Below are positions 7,971 through 15,866 of a DNA stretch of 64,000 nucleotides, one piece after another. Position numbers and translations under genes: made by a program. The notes under the pieces are model-generated. The model saw only the letters and a list, made by a program, of their open reading frames with translations, was not told where the DNA came from and did not search any database. The stretch's first letter is position 1; each line of letters starts with the position of its first letter. Source of the DNA: Pseudomonas sp. MWU15-20650 (GTDB lineage: Bacteria > Pseudomonadota > Gammaproteobacteria > Pseudomonadales > Pseudomonadaceae); assembly GCF_023242475.1 (NCBI RefSeq), contig NZ_JALJFG010000027.1, forward strand, positions 1 to 64,000, read 5' to 3'.

Positions 7971-8204
7971 CTAAGATTGATGCAGGCGCTGATTCAACTC
8001 ATCCACCGGGATGGCCCAATCGGCGTCTTCGCGCAGTTCTTCCTTGAGAAATTGAGCTTGTTGCGGCGTCCAGAAAGGCGCGTCAATCAGCTTCACCTGC
8101 TCAGGCAGTGGGTGCGCGACAATGAAAGCATCGATGGCCTCGGGCGTTGATTTCAGGCCCAACTGTTCAAACAGGGCTTCGAGAGTAGGGATTAGCGCGT
8201 CCAT
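7971..8204 (-). CDS. DUF2789 family protein
   Basis: A 77-residue protein with the DUF2789 pattern: LEALFEQLGL near the N-terminus, then FIVAHPLPEQVKLIDAPFW, QAQFLKEEL and EDADWAIPVDELNQRL. The family is small, cytoplasmic and of unknown function, common in Pseudomonas and relatives. The start is placed at the second in-frame ATG (8204), because a GGAG box lies six bases upstream of it; the longer reading from 8216 would bury that box in the coding sequence. Confidence 0.8.
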   Translation of the reverse strand: MDALIPTLEALFEQLGLKSTPEAIDAFIVAHPLPEQVKLIDAPFWTPQQAQFLKEELREDADWAIPVDELNQRLHQS

Positions 8205-8275
8205 ATCGTTCTCCATGCAAAGTGAGGATTGTTGTGCATGGGAGGCTCGCGGGGCGACAGAGTTCTATCGGATCG

Positions 8276-8506
8276 TCAGGAATTGAGTGCACCTGAGTCC
8301 ACGGCGGTTTTCAGGGCCTTGGCGGCGTCCTTCGCCGCGAGGGCGGCAGCGTCGACGGTCTTGAACCAACGGTCTTTTTCCACCTGGTGCGTTGTCACTG
8401 TGTTCAGCGGTGGTTTGGCCCGCATGATAATGACCGCTTGAAACTCACCGGCTACCTCCCTCGCATCGCCGTGGATAAAAAATTCGCCGATATCAAATTC
8501 CGTCAC
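8276..8506 (-). CDS. Hypothetical protein (76 aa), GTG start
   Basis: Starts at GTG 8506, with AGAAGGGAAGG about six bases upstream. The N-terminal half is beta-rich (FDIGEFFIHGDAREVAGEFQAVIIMRA); the C-terminal half is an alanine-rich helix (AAALAAKDAAKALKTAVDSG). No signal peptide or membrane segment. I do not recognise the family. It lies between two other small minus-strand genes, each with its own ribosome binding site. Confidence 0.6.
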   Translation of the reverse strand: MTEFDIGEFFIHGDAREVAGEFQAVIIMRAKPPLNTVTTHQVEKDRWFKTVDAAALAAKDAAKALKTAVDSGALNS

Positions 8507-8616
8507 GTATAGCCTTCCCTTCTAGGTAACTGCACTGATGAAACCTGACCCGCACGGGGCAAACTTCAATGGACGGGCCAGTATGGCAGTTGTTAGGGGG
8601 CCGTGGCGCAGTAAAG

Positions 8617-8889
8617 TCACCCAGGTGATAAAACGATCGCGCCTTGAAGGGCGTACAGCTTGGCCTCCAACGTTTTGGCCAGTTCGCAGGCTTTGATGTG
8701 ATCGCTGCGAAAACCCTTGATTCTGCCGCTGGTCACTTCAAGAATATGAAAAAAGTTCTTCCCGGCCGGTACGACTTGATAAAGCACGGAATTGGAGTAC
8801 CCATTGGGGTTATCCAAGCAGTAGTATGGAGCCTTGCTTGGATATGATGAACGAGTGTGCAAGGACGTAGCGTCATGTTGTCGTTGCAT
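8617..8889 (-). CDS. Hypothetical protein (90 aa)
   Basis: ATG at 8889 is preceded by an AGGAGCTGACC box on the minus strand. The product has a polar N-terminus followed by YYCLDNPNGYSNSVLYQVVPAG, FHILEVTSGRIKGFRSDHIKACELAKTLEAKL, which looks like a small alpha/beta fold. The HIKACELAKTLE segment resembles a short helix seen in other small Pseudomonas proteins, but I cannot name a family. No signal peptide. Confidence 0.6.
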   Translation of the reverse strand: MQRQHDATSLHTRSSYPSKAPYYCLDNPNGYSNSVLYQVVPAGKNFFHILEVTSGRIKGFRSDHIKACELAKTLEAKLYALQGAIVLSPG

Positions 8890-9260
8890 GGTCAGCTCCT
8901 GTCGATGGATCTTGTTGACCTCTCAGCAGCCTTTCGGGTGGTTTTGAACCGTGTTGCTGCTTTAGTATTGTCGTCGGCACTCCGCATCTGGTTCCATCCC
9001 CCGGATTTTTTTATGGAATGTCGGAAAACTGCGTTTTTTATTGGGTTATTCTCTGAAGTTGGTCGATCCGTATTCTCGGGTCGTTGAACCTGTGATTTGC
9101 TGTGGTGCCGGATGACCTTGCATAAGGTCCACCGCGCATGGCTGTACGAGTCTTGCGGGTTACTTCAGTTTTTTAACGAATGTGTGATCGTGCCGTAACG
9201 GCCGTTTTTTTGTGCTGCCTGCTCCTGCGGTCAGTGCTTTTATGAGGTGGGGGTCTTTCC
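8890..9260. other. 371-base gap with no gene recognised
   Basis: Divergent spacer between the 90-aa gene (minus) and the gene at 9261 (plus), so it should carry promoters for both. I see T-rich patches (9007-9013, 9036-9042), a small hairpin ACCTT-GCAT-AAGGT in the 9115-9130 region, and a GGCCG followed by seven T residues near 9199-9211. The last could be a weak terminator or part of a promoter. No reading frame here has a credible start and composition. Confidence 0.5.
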
Positions 9261-9731
9261 TTGGCAGTCAGTAATCTGGAAATGCACGCGTTATTCGTGC
9301 TGGGTGATTTACGCGCAAAGTTGGTCAAACAATTTCAATCTCGTTTTGTCTACGTCACTGAACAGACGCCGGAAGGCATCTACATCGCCGAGATCGATAC
9401 TGAAACGGCGTTGGTCGTGGATGACAAGCCACGCCTGGAACTCAAGGTGGGCGACCATTTTCGTGCGGCCGTATTGCCGAGTCGTGAAGGTGGCAAGTTC
9501 GAACTGAAGTTCCGTGACATCAAGTTGACGGTGTATGGCCTGGGCGACTACGCCTTTGTGTCATCGGCCGAAGGCCAGGGCATTGTGTTCAAGGAAGGCC
9601 ACAGCGTGATGCTGGTGTTTGCCGCCCATGAGCAACTGCAAGAAGGGCTGACCAAAACCCTCAAGGCCGTGACTGGCAAAGCCGCCAAATGGCGCAAAGG
9701 GGAACTGGTGACCTTCAAGGCCAGCGAGTAG
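9261..9731 (+). CDS. Hypothetical protein (156 aa), TTG start
   Basis: A soluble protein of alternating beta strands (FVYVTEQTPEGIYIAEIDTET, PRLELKVGDHFRAAVLPSR, GGKFELKFRDIKLTVYGLGDY) with a C-terminal helix (AHEQLQEGLTKTLKAVTG) and a lysine-rich tail. No signal peptide, membrane segment or known catalytic motif. The TTG at 9261 is chosen because a G-rich box (GAGGTGGGGG, 9244-9253) lies upstream; an ATG at 9282 with only a weak GGAA box is the alternative and would remove seven residues. Function unknown. Confidence 0.6.
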   Translation: MAVSNLEMHALFVLGDLRAKLVKQFQSRFVYVTEQTPEGIYIAEIDTETALVVDDKPRLELKVGDHFRAAVLPSREGGKFELKFRDIKLTVYGLGDYAFVSSAEGQGIVFKEGHSVMLVFAAHEQLQEGLTKTLKAVTGKAAKWRKGELVTFKASE

Positions 9732-9862
9732 TCGATAAACACTTCGTGCTTCTTCCTCTTTTGGAACCTCTACTACAGTTGAGTTGACTTAACTATTCAG
9801 AGGCTTCGCACATGGGCGGCAACGCCGTTTGCCATGACTGCGAAAACGCGAGGTGCAAAGGC

Positions 9863-10879
9863 ATGAAAGGATTGAAGTCACTGTTGGCCGCGTCGCTGAC
9901 GACCCTGAGTCTGTCATTGGCGTCATTCCCGGCCTCGGCTGCACAGGCCCCCGTGCATTTTGCCGACCTGAACTGGGAAAGTGGCAGCCTGATCACCGAA
10001 GTACTGCGCTTTATTGTCGAGAAGGGCTATGACTTGCCCACCGACACCTTGCCCGGCACCACCATCACCCTGGAAACCGCCCTGGCAAAGAACGACATTC
10101 AGGTGATTGGTGAGGAGTGGGCGGGCCGCAGTCCGGTATGGATCAAGGCCGAGGCCGAAGGCAAAGTGGTGGGGCTGGGTGATACGGTCAAGGGGGCCAC
10201 CGAAGGCTGGTGGGTGCCGGAATACGTGGTCAAGGGGGACCCGGCAAAAAACATCAAGCCTTTGGCGCCCGACCTGAAAAGCGTAAACGACCTGGTCCGT
10301 TACAAAGACGTGTTCAAAGACCCGGAATCTCCAGGCAAGGGTCGCTTTCTCAACAGCCCCATCGGCTGGACCTCGGAAGTGGTCAACAAACAGAAGCTCA
10401 AGGCGTATGGCCTGGATGACAGCTACGTGAACTTTCGCAGCGGTTCCGGGGCGGCGCTGGATGCGGAGATTGCTTCGTCGATCCGCCGAGGCAAGCCGGT
10501 GTTGTTCTATTACTGGTCGCCGACGCCGTTGATCGGCCGCTACAAGTTGGTCCAGCTGCAAGAGCCGCCGTTTGATGCCCAGGCGTGGAAGACACTGACT
10601 GACGCTGATAACCCTGACCCGAAGCCGACTCGGTCGCTGGCGTCCAAGTTGAGCATCGGCGTATCGACGCCATTCCAGCAGGAACATCCGCAGATCGCCG
10701 AGTTTTTCACCAAGGTCCAGTTTCCAATCGAACCGCTTAACAAAGCCTTGGCTTTGATGAGCGAGAATCACACGCCGCCAAGGGATGTGGCCCAGGCATT
10801 CCTCAAGGAACATCCTGATGTGTGGAAGGCATGGTTGACGGAGGATGTGGCGCAGAAGGTTGAGGCGGGCCTCAAGTAA
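9863..10879 (+). CDS. Orphan glycine betaine/choline-type ABC substrate-binding protein
   Basis: A 338-residue periplasmic protein of the OpuAC/ProX type. A signal peptide covers residues 1 to about 28 (MKGLKSLLA..SLASFPASAAQA). The mature part starts VHFADLNWESGSLITEVLRFIVEKGYD, the usual beginning of these quaternary-ammonium binders, and shows GEEWAGRSPVW, GATEGWWVPEY, GRFLNSPIGWTSE and VLFYYWSPTPLIGRY, rich in tryptophan and tyrosine that could form a cation-pi cage. No permease or ATPase gene is next to it. In P. aeruginosa such orphans (for example CaiX, BetX) share a core transporter encoded elsewhere, and this is the likely situation here. ATG 9863 is chosen because the signal peptide starts there. 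Confidence 0.8.
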   Translation: MKGLKSLLAASLTTLSLSLASFPASAAQAPVHFADLNWESGSLITEVLRFIVEKGYDLPTDTLPGTTITLETALAKNDIQVIGEEWAGRSPVWIKAEAEGKVVGLGDTVKGATEGWWVPEYVVKGDPAKNIKPLAPDLKSVNDLVRYKDVFKDPESPGKGRFLNSPIGWTSEVVNKQKLKAYGLDDSYVNFRSGSGAALDAEIASSIRRGKPVLFYYWSPTPLIGRYKLVQLQEPPFDAQAWKTLTDADNPDPKPTRSLASKLSIGVSTPFQQEHPQIAEFFTKVQFPIEPLNKALALMSENHTPPRDVAQAFLKEHPDVWKAWLTEDVAQKVEAGLK

Positions 10880-10888
10880 AGATCAGTG

Positions 10889-10976
10889 ATGTGGGAAGGG
10901 GCTTGCTCCCGATGGCGGTGTATCAGTCATCAGATGCTTAGCCGACAGACCGCAATCGGGGGCAAGCCCTAATGCC
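10889..10976. repeat. REPIN-like inverted pair
   Basis: A REP unit (TGTGGGAAGGGGCTTGCTCC) faces an inverted one (ATCGGGGGCAAGCCC) with about 40 bases between. It starts about ten bases after the stop codon of the binding-protein gene. The same pattern recurs near 33,936 and in the array at 39,034. Such elements are non-autonomous and can act as transcript ends. Confidence 0.8.
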
Positions 10977-11235
10977 TGTCAGTTAAGAAGGAACACTATC
11001 ACTGTGGCGAGCGGGCTTGTTGTGGCGAGCGGGCTTGTCGAATCGTCGCACCGCCCGCGTTGGGGTGCGCAGCAGCCCCAAAAGCTATCTGCGCGGAGTA
11101 TCGTATACACCGCATTCGTCCTTCTTTGGGGGCGCTCCGCGCCCCAACGCGGGACAAGCCCGCTCGCCACAGGTTACCGGTTGCTCGTTCTAGCGCTTAA
11201 CTGACTGGCATTGGGGCAAGCCCCCTCTCACATGG
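10977..11235. repeat. Composite repeat: REP module plus 140-bp palindromic element
   Basis: It begins with the TTAAGAAGGAA..CACTGTGGCGAGCGGG module also found at 1-66 (reversed) and 45,650. The part 11031-11170 is almost identical to the reverse complement of 49327-49466, with a few differences in the centre. Inside it, CCCGCGTTGGGG (11054-11065) and CCCCAACGCGGG (11142-11153) are perfect 12-base inverted repeats around a 76-base core. This gives the element the shape of a miniature inverted-repeat element. It ends in another REP half near 11,235. No coding content. Confidence 0.75.
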
Positions 11236-11263
11236 ATTGCATTTCTACCGAGAATTACGTGCT

Positions 11264-11353
11264 CTCAGGCTTGCAGGTAGCGCAGCACCGACTCGCAAAT
11301 CATCTCGGTGAAGGCATGGCGCTTGCAGTGCGAATGCTCGCGCACTTCCAGCG
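11264..11353 (-). pseudogene. Possible 3' remnant of a lost gene
   Basis: On the minus strand one frame reads VIHALEVREHSHCKRHAF followed by TEMICESVLRYLQA and a TGA stop. This looks like the C-terminal helix of a protein, but an in-frame TGA precedes it and there is no start. It is wedged between repeat elements and downstream of the TonB receptor gene. It may be what is left of a gene that followed the receptor; I cannot name the family. It could also be chance coding-like sequence. Confidence 0.3.
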
Positions 11354-11384
11354 CATGAATAACTCACTGTAGAAACCAAACCAA

Positions 11385-11414
11385 AAATGTGGGAGCAGGC
11401 TTGCTCCCACATTT
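11385..11414 (-). terminator. REP-type hairpin terminator for the TonB receptor gene
   Basis: A perfect 13-bp stem (AAATGTGGGAGCA at 11385-11397, TGCTCCCACATTT at 11402-11414) with a four-base loop. Read on the minus strand, the stem runs directly into a T-rich stretch (ATTTTTGG). It lies 20 bases beyond the receptor stop codon. Confidence 0.7.
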
Positions 11415-11433
11415 GATCAAGAGGGTTTCAAGT

Positions 11434-13560
11434 TCAGAACCGGGTTTGTACTGCCACCTCGAACGTTCTTGGCGACCCCAGATAGTAAGCCGGCGACACA
11501 TGGGCGAACTCGGCATACACCTCATTTGTAAGATTACGCACGCGCCCGGTCACCGAGGTGTGTGAGTCCACCTTGTAGCGCAGGAATGTGCCGAATAGCG
11601 TGTAGGCCGGTACCGTCTGGGTGTTGGCATTATCGGCATACACTTCGGCGACATACCGGGCATCGACTCCGCCTTGCCAGTCCTCGGAAAAGTCGTAGGT
11701 CAGCCACAGGTTGCCCACACGCTTGGGCACATTGGTCGGCGTATTGCCCTTGCGTGAGACCACGGCGCCGCTGGCAGTCTTCTCGTTGAATTCATCGTAC
11801 TCAGCGTCCACCCACGCGAAGTTGCCTTCAGCCAGCAACCTGGGCGTGATGCGCAGTGAGCTGGCCAGTTCGATGCCTTTTGATGACTGCGCGCCTACCG
11901 GGATGCTGTTGGTGGGGTCCAGCGGGTCCGTGACGGCAAAGTCCTTGCGTTCGATCTTGTAGGCGGCAACGGTGGCGGAGCCACGACCTTCCAGGTAATC
12001 GAACTTGCTGCCTATTTCCCACTGCTTGCCCGTCGACACGTCGAACACTTGGGTGGTGGTATTGGGTTGTTCGACGGCCGTGCTGTATTGCACGTAGACG
12101 TTGGCCGTTGGGATCAATTGATAGGTCAAGCCTGCGCGGCCTGTCACCGGTTCCCAGTGACGCTTGAAGTGCCGTGGGTTGGTGGCGGTGATCGCGCGGT
12201 GGTTGGTCACATCCAGGTCGATAGCGTCATAACGCAGGCCGGTCAGTAGCGAGAGCTTATCCGTCAGCCCCAGGCGGTTTTCCACGAACAGAGCCTGGGT
12301 GGTCACTTGGTTGGTCTTGTCCTTGACGAAGCCCGGTCGGGTGCCGGGGATGTCATAGAAGTGTCCCGGGTTGTAGGTGTTCGGGTCGACCGTACTGTTG
12401 CCTGGTACGTTCAAGGGGTTGTTGGTGGTGCTGTTGACCTTGTACTCAAAGCCGCCGGACCAGGTGGTGGAGAGGCCGAAGAAGCTGTTGTCATGGCGCA
12501 GTTCGAACTGGTTGCCGTTCTGCTCGCCTTGATGGCGTACCTGGTAGGCGGTCGAGCGGTTCACGGCGCTGTTGTCAGCGTTGTACTGATAGGTTTCCAG
12601 GTTGCGGTAGTCGCGCTGGCTGCCCAGGTGGTAAAGGGTATTTTTCAGCGTGGTGCTGTCGTTGATCCGGTAGTCGATGATCGAACGGGCCCAGATCGTG
12701 CGCTGTTCATAGCGACCGTCGGCAACGTTGTAGTTGTTGAAGCGGTTATGCCGGTCGATCTTCAACTCACCGACCTTGGGGTTGAGCACCGGGGTGCCCC
12801 AATAGGGGCTGTCCTCATGCTCGTCCTGATATTCCAGGGCCAGGGTGTGGGACAGGTCGGGGGTCAAGTCACTGAGCAGGGAAAACGCCACGCTCCAGGC
12901 ATCACGCTGGTCGCGGTCGATGTAGCTGTGGTTGGTGTTGCGGCTCACATCCAGGCGAGCGTAATGCTGCACCTGGGCCCCGGGCTCGGTCAGCGCGTGA
13001 TTGAGGCCAAAGGCCATTCCCGCAGTGTCGTAGCTGCCGTAGGTCAGTTGGCCTTCGGCGGCCTGTTCCTCACGGGTTGCCAGTTTCGTCACATAGTTCA
13101 GCGAGCCGCCCACAGAGCCTGCGCCATTGATCAAGGAGGAGGGGCCACCAACCAGTTCGACGCGGTCATAGATCCACGCGTCCACCGGCCGTGCCAGACC
13201 AGTGGCAACACTGATGCCGTTGAACATTTGGGTAATCTGGCTGCTGGTAAACCCTCGGTAAGACACAAAGCCACCAAACCCTGGCGGCGCGCTGGCGTTG
13301 ACGCCGGGCAGGGTATTGGCTGCATCGCGGAAGGTCTTGGCGCCATGACGCTCGATATCGTTGCGGTTAGCGATGGCGACCGACGCCGGGGTTTCCCGCA
13401 CGCTCAGGCCGAGTCGCGACGCCACGCCGCTGGATTGGTCCAGTGCCAGGCCAGGCTCGGCGGTTTGCTCGCCCTCGATGGTGGTCGGGGCCAACTCAAG
13501 GGCCGAGGCGCCAATAGGCAGGCAGCCGAAAAGGCCCGCCAGCAGGGGTAAATGTTTCAT
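11434..13560 (-). CDS. TonB-dependent siderophore-type outer-membrane receptor
   Basis: A 708-residue outer-membrane receptor. A signal peptide (MKHLPLLAGLFGCLPIGASA) is followed by a plug domain with SVRETPASVAIANRNDIE, TFRDAANTLPGVNAS, YRGF and RVELVGGPSSLINGAGSVGGSLNYVTK, then a 22-strand barrel ending in the aromatic terminus FEVAVQTRF. The plug motifs are those of siderophore receptors; the metal or siderophore cannot be read from the sequence. No signalling domain precedes the plug, so it is not a FpvA-type transducer. ATG 13560 is preceded by AGGATT on the minus strand. It lies 95 bases after a DUF2946 gene with which it is probably cotranscribed. It ends in a REP-type terminator. Confidence 0.88.
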   Translation of the reverse strand: MKHLPLLAGLFGCLPIGASALELAPTTIEGEQTAEPGLALDQSSGVASRLGLSVRETPASVAIANRNDIERHGAKTFRDAANTLPGVNASAPPGFGGFVSYRGFTSSQITQMFNGISVATGLARPVDAWIYDRVELVGGPSSLINGAGSVGGSLNYVTKLATREEQAAEGQLTYGSYDTAGMAFGLNHALTEPGAQVQHYARLDVSRNTNHSYIDRDQRDAWSVAFSLLSDLTPDLSHTLALEYQDEHEDSPYWGTPVLNPKVGELKIDRHNRFNNYNVADGRYEQRTIWARSIIDYRINDSTTLKNTLYHLGSQRDYRNLETYQYNADNSAVNRSTAYQVRHQGEQNGNQFELRHDNSFFGLSTTWSGGFEYKVNSTTNNPLNVPGNSTVDPNTYNPGHFYDIPGTRPGFVKDKTNQVTTQALFVENRLGLTDKLSLLTGLRYDAIDLDVTNHRAITATNPRHFKRHWEPVTGRAGLTYQLIPTANVYVQYSTAVEQPNTTTQVFDVSTGKQWEIGSKFDYLEGRGSATVAAYKIERKDFAVTDPLDPTNSIPVGAQSSKGIELASSLRITPRLLAEGNFAWVDAEYDEFNEKTASGAVVSRKGNTPTNVPKRVGNLWLTYDFSEDWQGGVDARYVAEVYADNANTQTVPAYTLFGTFLRYKVDSHTSVTGRVRNLTNEVYAEFAHVSPAYYLGSPRTFEVAVQTRF

Positions 13561-13655
13561 GGTTGAATCCTGAAAAACTTGGCTTGAAAGCAACGCACAG
13601 CCGCCCGTAGTTCCTCACGGAAACGGTGGTCAATGCAGATCAGAAAGCGAAGGGG

Positions 13656-14045
13656 TCAGGCGAAGGCAGGTGGCGCGCGGGGGTTGGCGGCAGGCCAGGT
13701 GAAATGGGCGGGAATATCCGCAGCGAGTACGACCACCGCTGGCGGCGCATGGGGTTGTGGCAATACCGCCACAGTCAGATGGGTATTGAGCGCGGGGCCC
13801 ATGCCACCGGTTGAACACAGCGGGCAACCGAACGCCTTCGACAGCGTAGGCAGGTTCTCATCGGTGGACCGGGTGGGCGTGGGCGCCTGGGTGCGCGGGT
13901 CGACCGTACAGAACTGACCGCCGATGCCATTGAGCTGCATCCCCACCATTTGCCCATGGCCGATGCTGCAGGCGAACACATTGAACAGGACGCAGCAGTA
14001 GAGCATCCAGGCAATGAGCGAGCGGTCGGTACGGGCGAATTTCAT
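13656..14045 (-). CDS. DUF2946 family protein
   Basis: A 129-residue protein with an N-terminal hydrophobic segment (IAWMLYCCVLFNVFACSIGHGQM) and a later GCPLCSTGG motif, followed by a proline- and alanine-rich tail. This is the DUF2946 pattern; family members often sit beside TonB receptors or metal-uptake genes and have no proven function. It is probably anchored in the inner membrane or exported, and the cysteine and histidine content suggests metal contact. The start is uncertain: ATG 14045 lacks a good ribosome binding site, and an upstream ATG at 14063 would add six residues. It lies directly upstream of the TonB receptor gene, same strand. Confidence 0.72.
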   Translation of the reverse strand: MKFARTDRSLIAWMLYCCVLFNVFACSIGHGQMVGMQLNGIGGQFCTVDPRTQAPTPTRSTDENLPTLSKAFGCPLCSTGGMGPALNTHLTVAVLPQPHAPPAVVVLAADIPAHFTWPAANPRAPPAFA

Positions 14046-14097
14046 GGGGCGGCACTTTACCATCAGCGGCCGACGAAATGCCTACAAAAAAGCTCAG

Positions 14098-14116
14098 TAC
14101 GACTATCATCATTCGC
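14098..14116. promoter_or_regulatory. Weak Fur-box-like site
   Basis: Read on the minus strand, GCGAATGATGATAGTCGTA matches 11 of 19 positions of the Fur consensus. It lies in the divergent gap upstream of the DUF2946-receptor pair and just before the DUF3995 gene, where an iron-responsive operator would be expected. The match is marginal. Confidence 0.3.
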
Positions 14117-14137
14117 ACATTCTAGGGAGAGCCAGTC

Positions 14138-14575
14138 ATGAGCTTTGTCATCGCGCGATGGATCGTCGGGGTTTTCACCTGCATCAGCATGGTGCATTTG
14201 TATTGGGCCGCCGGCGGTAAACTCGGCAGCCTCGCCGCGATCCCCCAATTGCCTGGCGAGTTTGCCAGCGGTCCGCGCCCAGCATTCAAACCCTCGGCGC
14301 TGGGCACCTTCCTGGTTGCGATGGGGCTGGTGGCGATTGCGCTGCTCGTATGCTTGCGCGCCGGGCTGTATTTTTCGCCGGTGTCCCATGGCGCGCTGCA
14401 GTGGGGCATCAGCGCGATTGCCGTGCTTATGTTCGCCCGGGCGATTGGGGACTCGGAGCTGGTGGGTTTTTTCAAGAAGGTCGGCGGCTCGAGGTTTGCC
14501 ACGTTGGATACGTATTTTTATTCGCCGTTGTGTTTGCTGTTGGGGTTGGGGTTGTTGGTGGTGGCGTGGGGATGA
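14138..14575 (+). CDS. DUF3995 family integral membrane protein
   Basis: A 145-residue protein with four predicted membrane segments (about residues 5-25, 55-75, 87-103 and 125-144) and the family hallmark HLYWAAGG near residue 20. DUF3995 proteins are inner-membrane proteins of unknown function. ATG 14138 has an AGGGAGAG box about eight bases upstream. It is divergent from the DUF2946 gene and stands alone. Confidence 0.78.
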   Translation: MSFVIARWIVGVFTCISMVHLYWAAGGKLGSLAAIPQLPGEFASGPRPAFKPSALGTFLVAMGLVAIALLVCLRAGLYFSPVSHGALQWGISAIAVLMFARAIGDSELVGFFKKVGGSRFATLDTYFYSPLCLLLGLGLLVVAWG

Positions 14576-14700
14576 GCAATGGATATCACCGCGCCCTGCA
14601 TAACGTGAATGATTAGCCAGTAAGGCAATTTAATGGCCCCTTTGTAACAAAATTCTCGCCAGAATCGCTTTTATTTTCAGGTGGTTAGGTGGGGATGCGA

Positions 14701-15030
14701 ATGCGCACTGTTGGAATGATGCTGATTGCCTGTTCCCTGGCCGGTGGCGCGGCTGCCGTACAGGCCCGGGAGCTGCGCGAGGGCGACAAGTATATGTGCA
14801 GTTGGGGCGCCGGTACCGCCGCCAGGGCCCAGGAACTCAAGCTCTCGGGCGTTTCGCTCTATGCGGCGCGGCAGAAGATCCAGACCATCAAGTTCAGTAA
14901 ATCGTGGATGCGCATGATGGCCATGGGCATTACCGAGCAGACCTATGACAGCCGCTCGCGACTCAAGCCCGAGGCCATTCGCCAGAGTTTTTATCAGGAT
15001 TGCCTGCGCTACAAGGTGGCGCGCAAGTAA
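14701..15030 (+). CDS. Secreted small hypothetical protein (109 aa)
   Basis: A signal peptide (MRTVGMMLIACSLAGGAAAVQA) precedes a basic mature domain of about 87 residues (ELREGDKYMCSWGAGTAARAQELKLSGVSLYAARQKIQ, then MRMMAMGITEQTYDSRSRL) with two cysteines (YMCSW and YQDCLRY) that could form a disulfide. Among three in-frame starts the ATG at 14701 has the best spacing to AGGTGGGG at 14687-14694. Probably periplasmic; function unknown. No clear operon partner. Confidence 0.6.
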   Translation: MRTVGMMLIACSLAGGAAAVQARELREGDKYMCSWGAGTAARAQELKLSGVSLYAARQKIQTIKFSKSWMRMMAMGITEQTYDSRSRLKPEAIRQSFYQDCLRYKVARK

Positions 15031-15134
15031 CCCACGAGCCTGCACCGACCCGTGCAAAATCTGCGTAAGCCTGTCCAACTTTGCCCCGGCGCCCCTCTCC
15101 ATACTGGCGCCAGGTAAACGAAGAGGCACAGGCC

Positions 15135-15830
15135 ATGACTGATTATGTATTCCCCCCCGCACCCATTGCGTCGCTTGCTATCCAGGGCAGTGATGCACGC
15201 TTTGCGCTACGCCGCGTGTTCTGTGTGGGCCGCAATTACAGTGAGCATGCCCGTGAAATGGGGCACGACCCGGACCGTGAGCCACCCTTCTTCTTCATGA
15301 AGCCGGCGGATGCGGTGGTGCCCGCCGAAGGCGTGATTGCCTACCCGCCGTTGACCGCTGACTTGCACCACGAAGTGGAACTGGTGGTGGCGATTGGCAA
15401 GGGCGGGGTGGATATCCGCCCGGACGACGCGCTTTCCCACATATGGGGCTATGGCATTGGGATTGATCTGACCCGCCGTGACCTGCAAGCACAGGCGAAA
15501 AAGCTTTCGCGGCCGTGGGAATGGGCCAAAGCCTTTGATGAGTCAGCCCCGACCACCGCGCTGCAACCGGTGAGCGCCGTCGGACACCCGTCCACCGGCA
15601 GGGTCTGGCTCAAGGTCAATGGCGAACAGCGTCAGGCGGGCGACCTGGCTGAGCAGATCTGGTCGGTCGGCGAAGTGATCAGCCACGCCTCCCAGTCCGT
15701 GGCGCTCAAGGCCGGCGACCTGATCTTCACCGGCACCCCGGCCGGTGTCGGCGCCTTGCAGCCGGGCGATGTGGTCACCGCTGGCATCGAGGGCATCGGC
15801 CAGTTGCAGTTCACCCTCGGCCAAGGTTGA
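15135..15830 (+). CDS. Fumarylacetoacetate hydrolase family protein (acylpyruvase-like)
   Basis: A 231-residue cytoplasmic enzyme of the FAH fold, near the YcgM/FAHD1 type by length and by its start (RVFCVGRNYSEHAREMG). Metal and active-site elements visible are FFFMKPADAVV, the DLHHEVELVVAIG acidic pair, GYGIGIDLTRRDLQ, and FTGTPAGVGALQPGDVV near the C-terminus. Members cleave C-C bonds of acylpyruvates or related diketo acids at the end of aromatic degradation pathways, or decarboxylate oxaloacetate. The substrate is not evident here. ATG 15135 has GAGG about nine bases upstream. An AraC-type regulator gene follows 36 bases later, same strand, and may be cotranscribed. Confidence 0.82.
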   Translation: MTDYVFPPAPIASLAIQGSDARFALRRVFCVGRNYSEHAREMGHDPDREPPFFFMKPADAVVPAEGVIAYPPLTADLHHEVELVVAIGKGGVDIRPDDALSHIWGYGIGIDLTRRDLQAQAKKLSRPWEWAKAFDESAPTTALQPVSAVGHPSTGRVWLKVNGEQRQAGDLAEQIWSVGEVISHASQSVALKAGDLIFTGTPAGVGALQPGDVVTAGIEGIGQLQFTLGQG

Positions 15831-15866
15831 GGCTACAGTGGTGCCCAGGCCAACCGAGAGACCGTT

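Noticed and set aside
12307..13551. 414-codon plus-strand frame opposite the TonB receptor gene
   Set aside because: Antisense shadow; no ribosome binding site and low-complexity composition.
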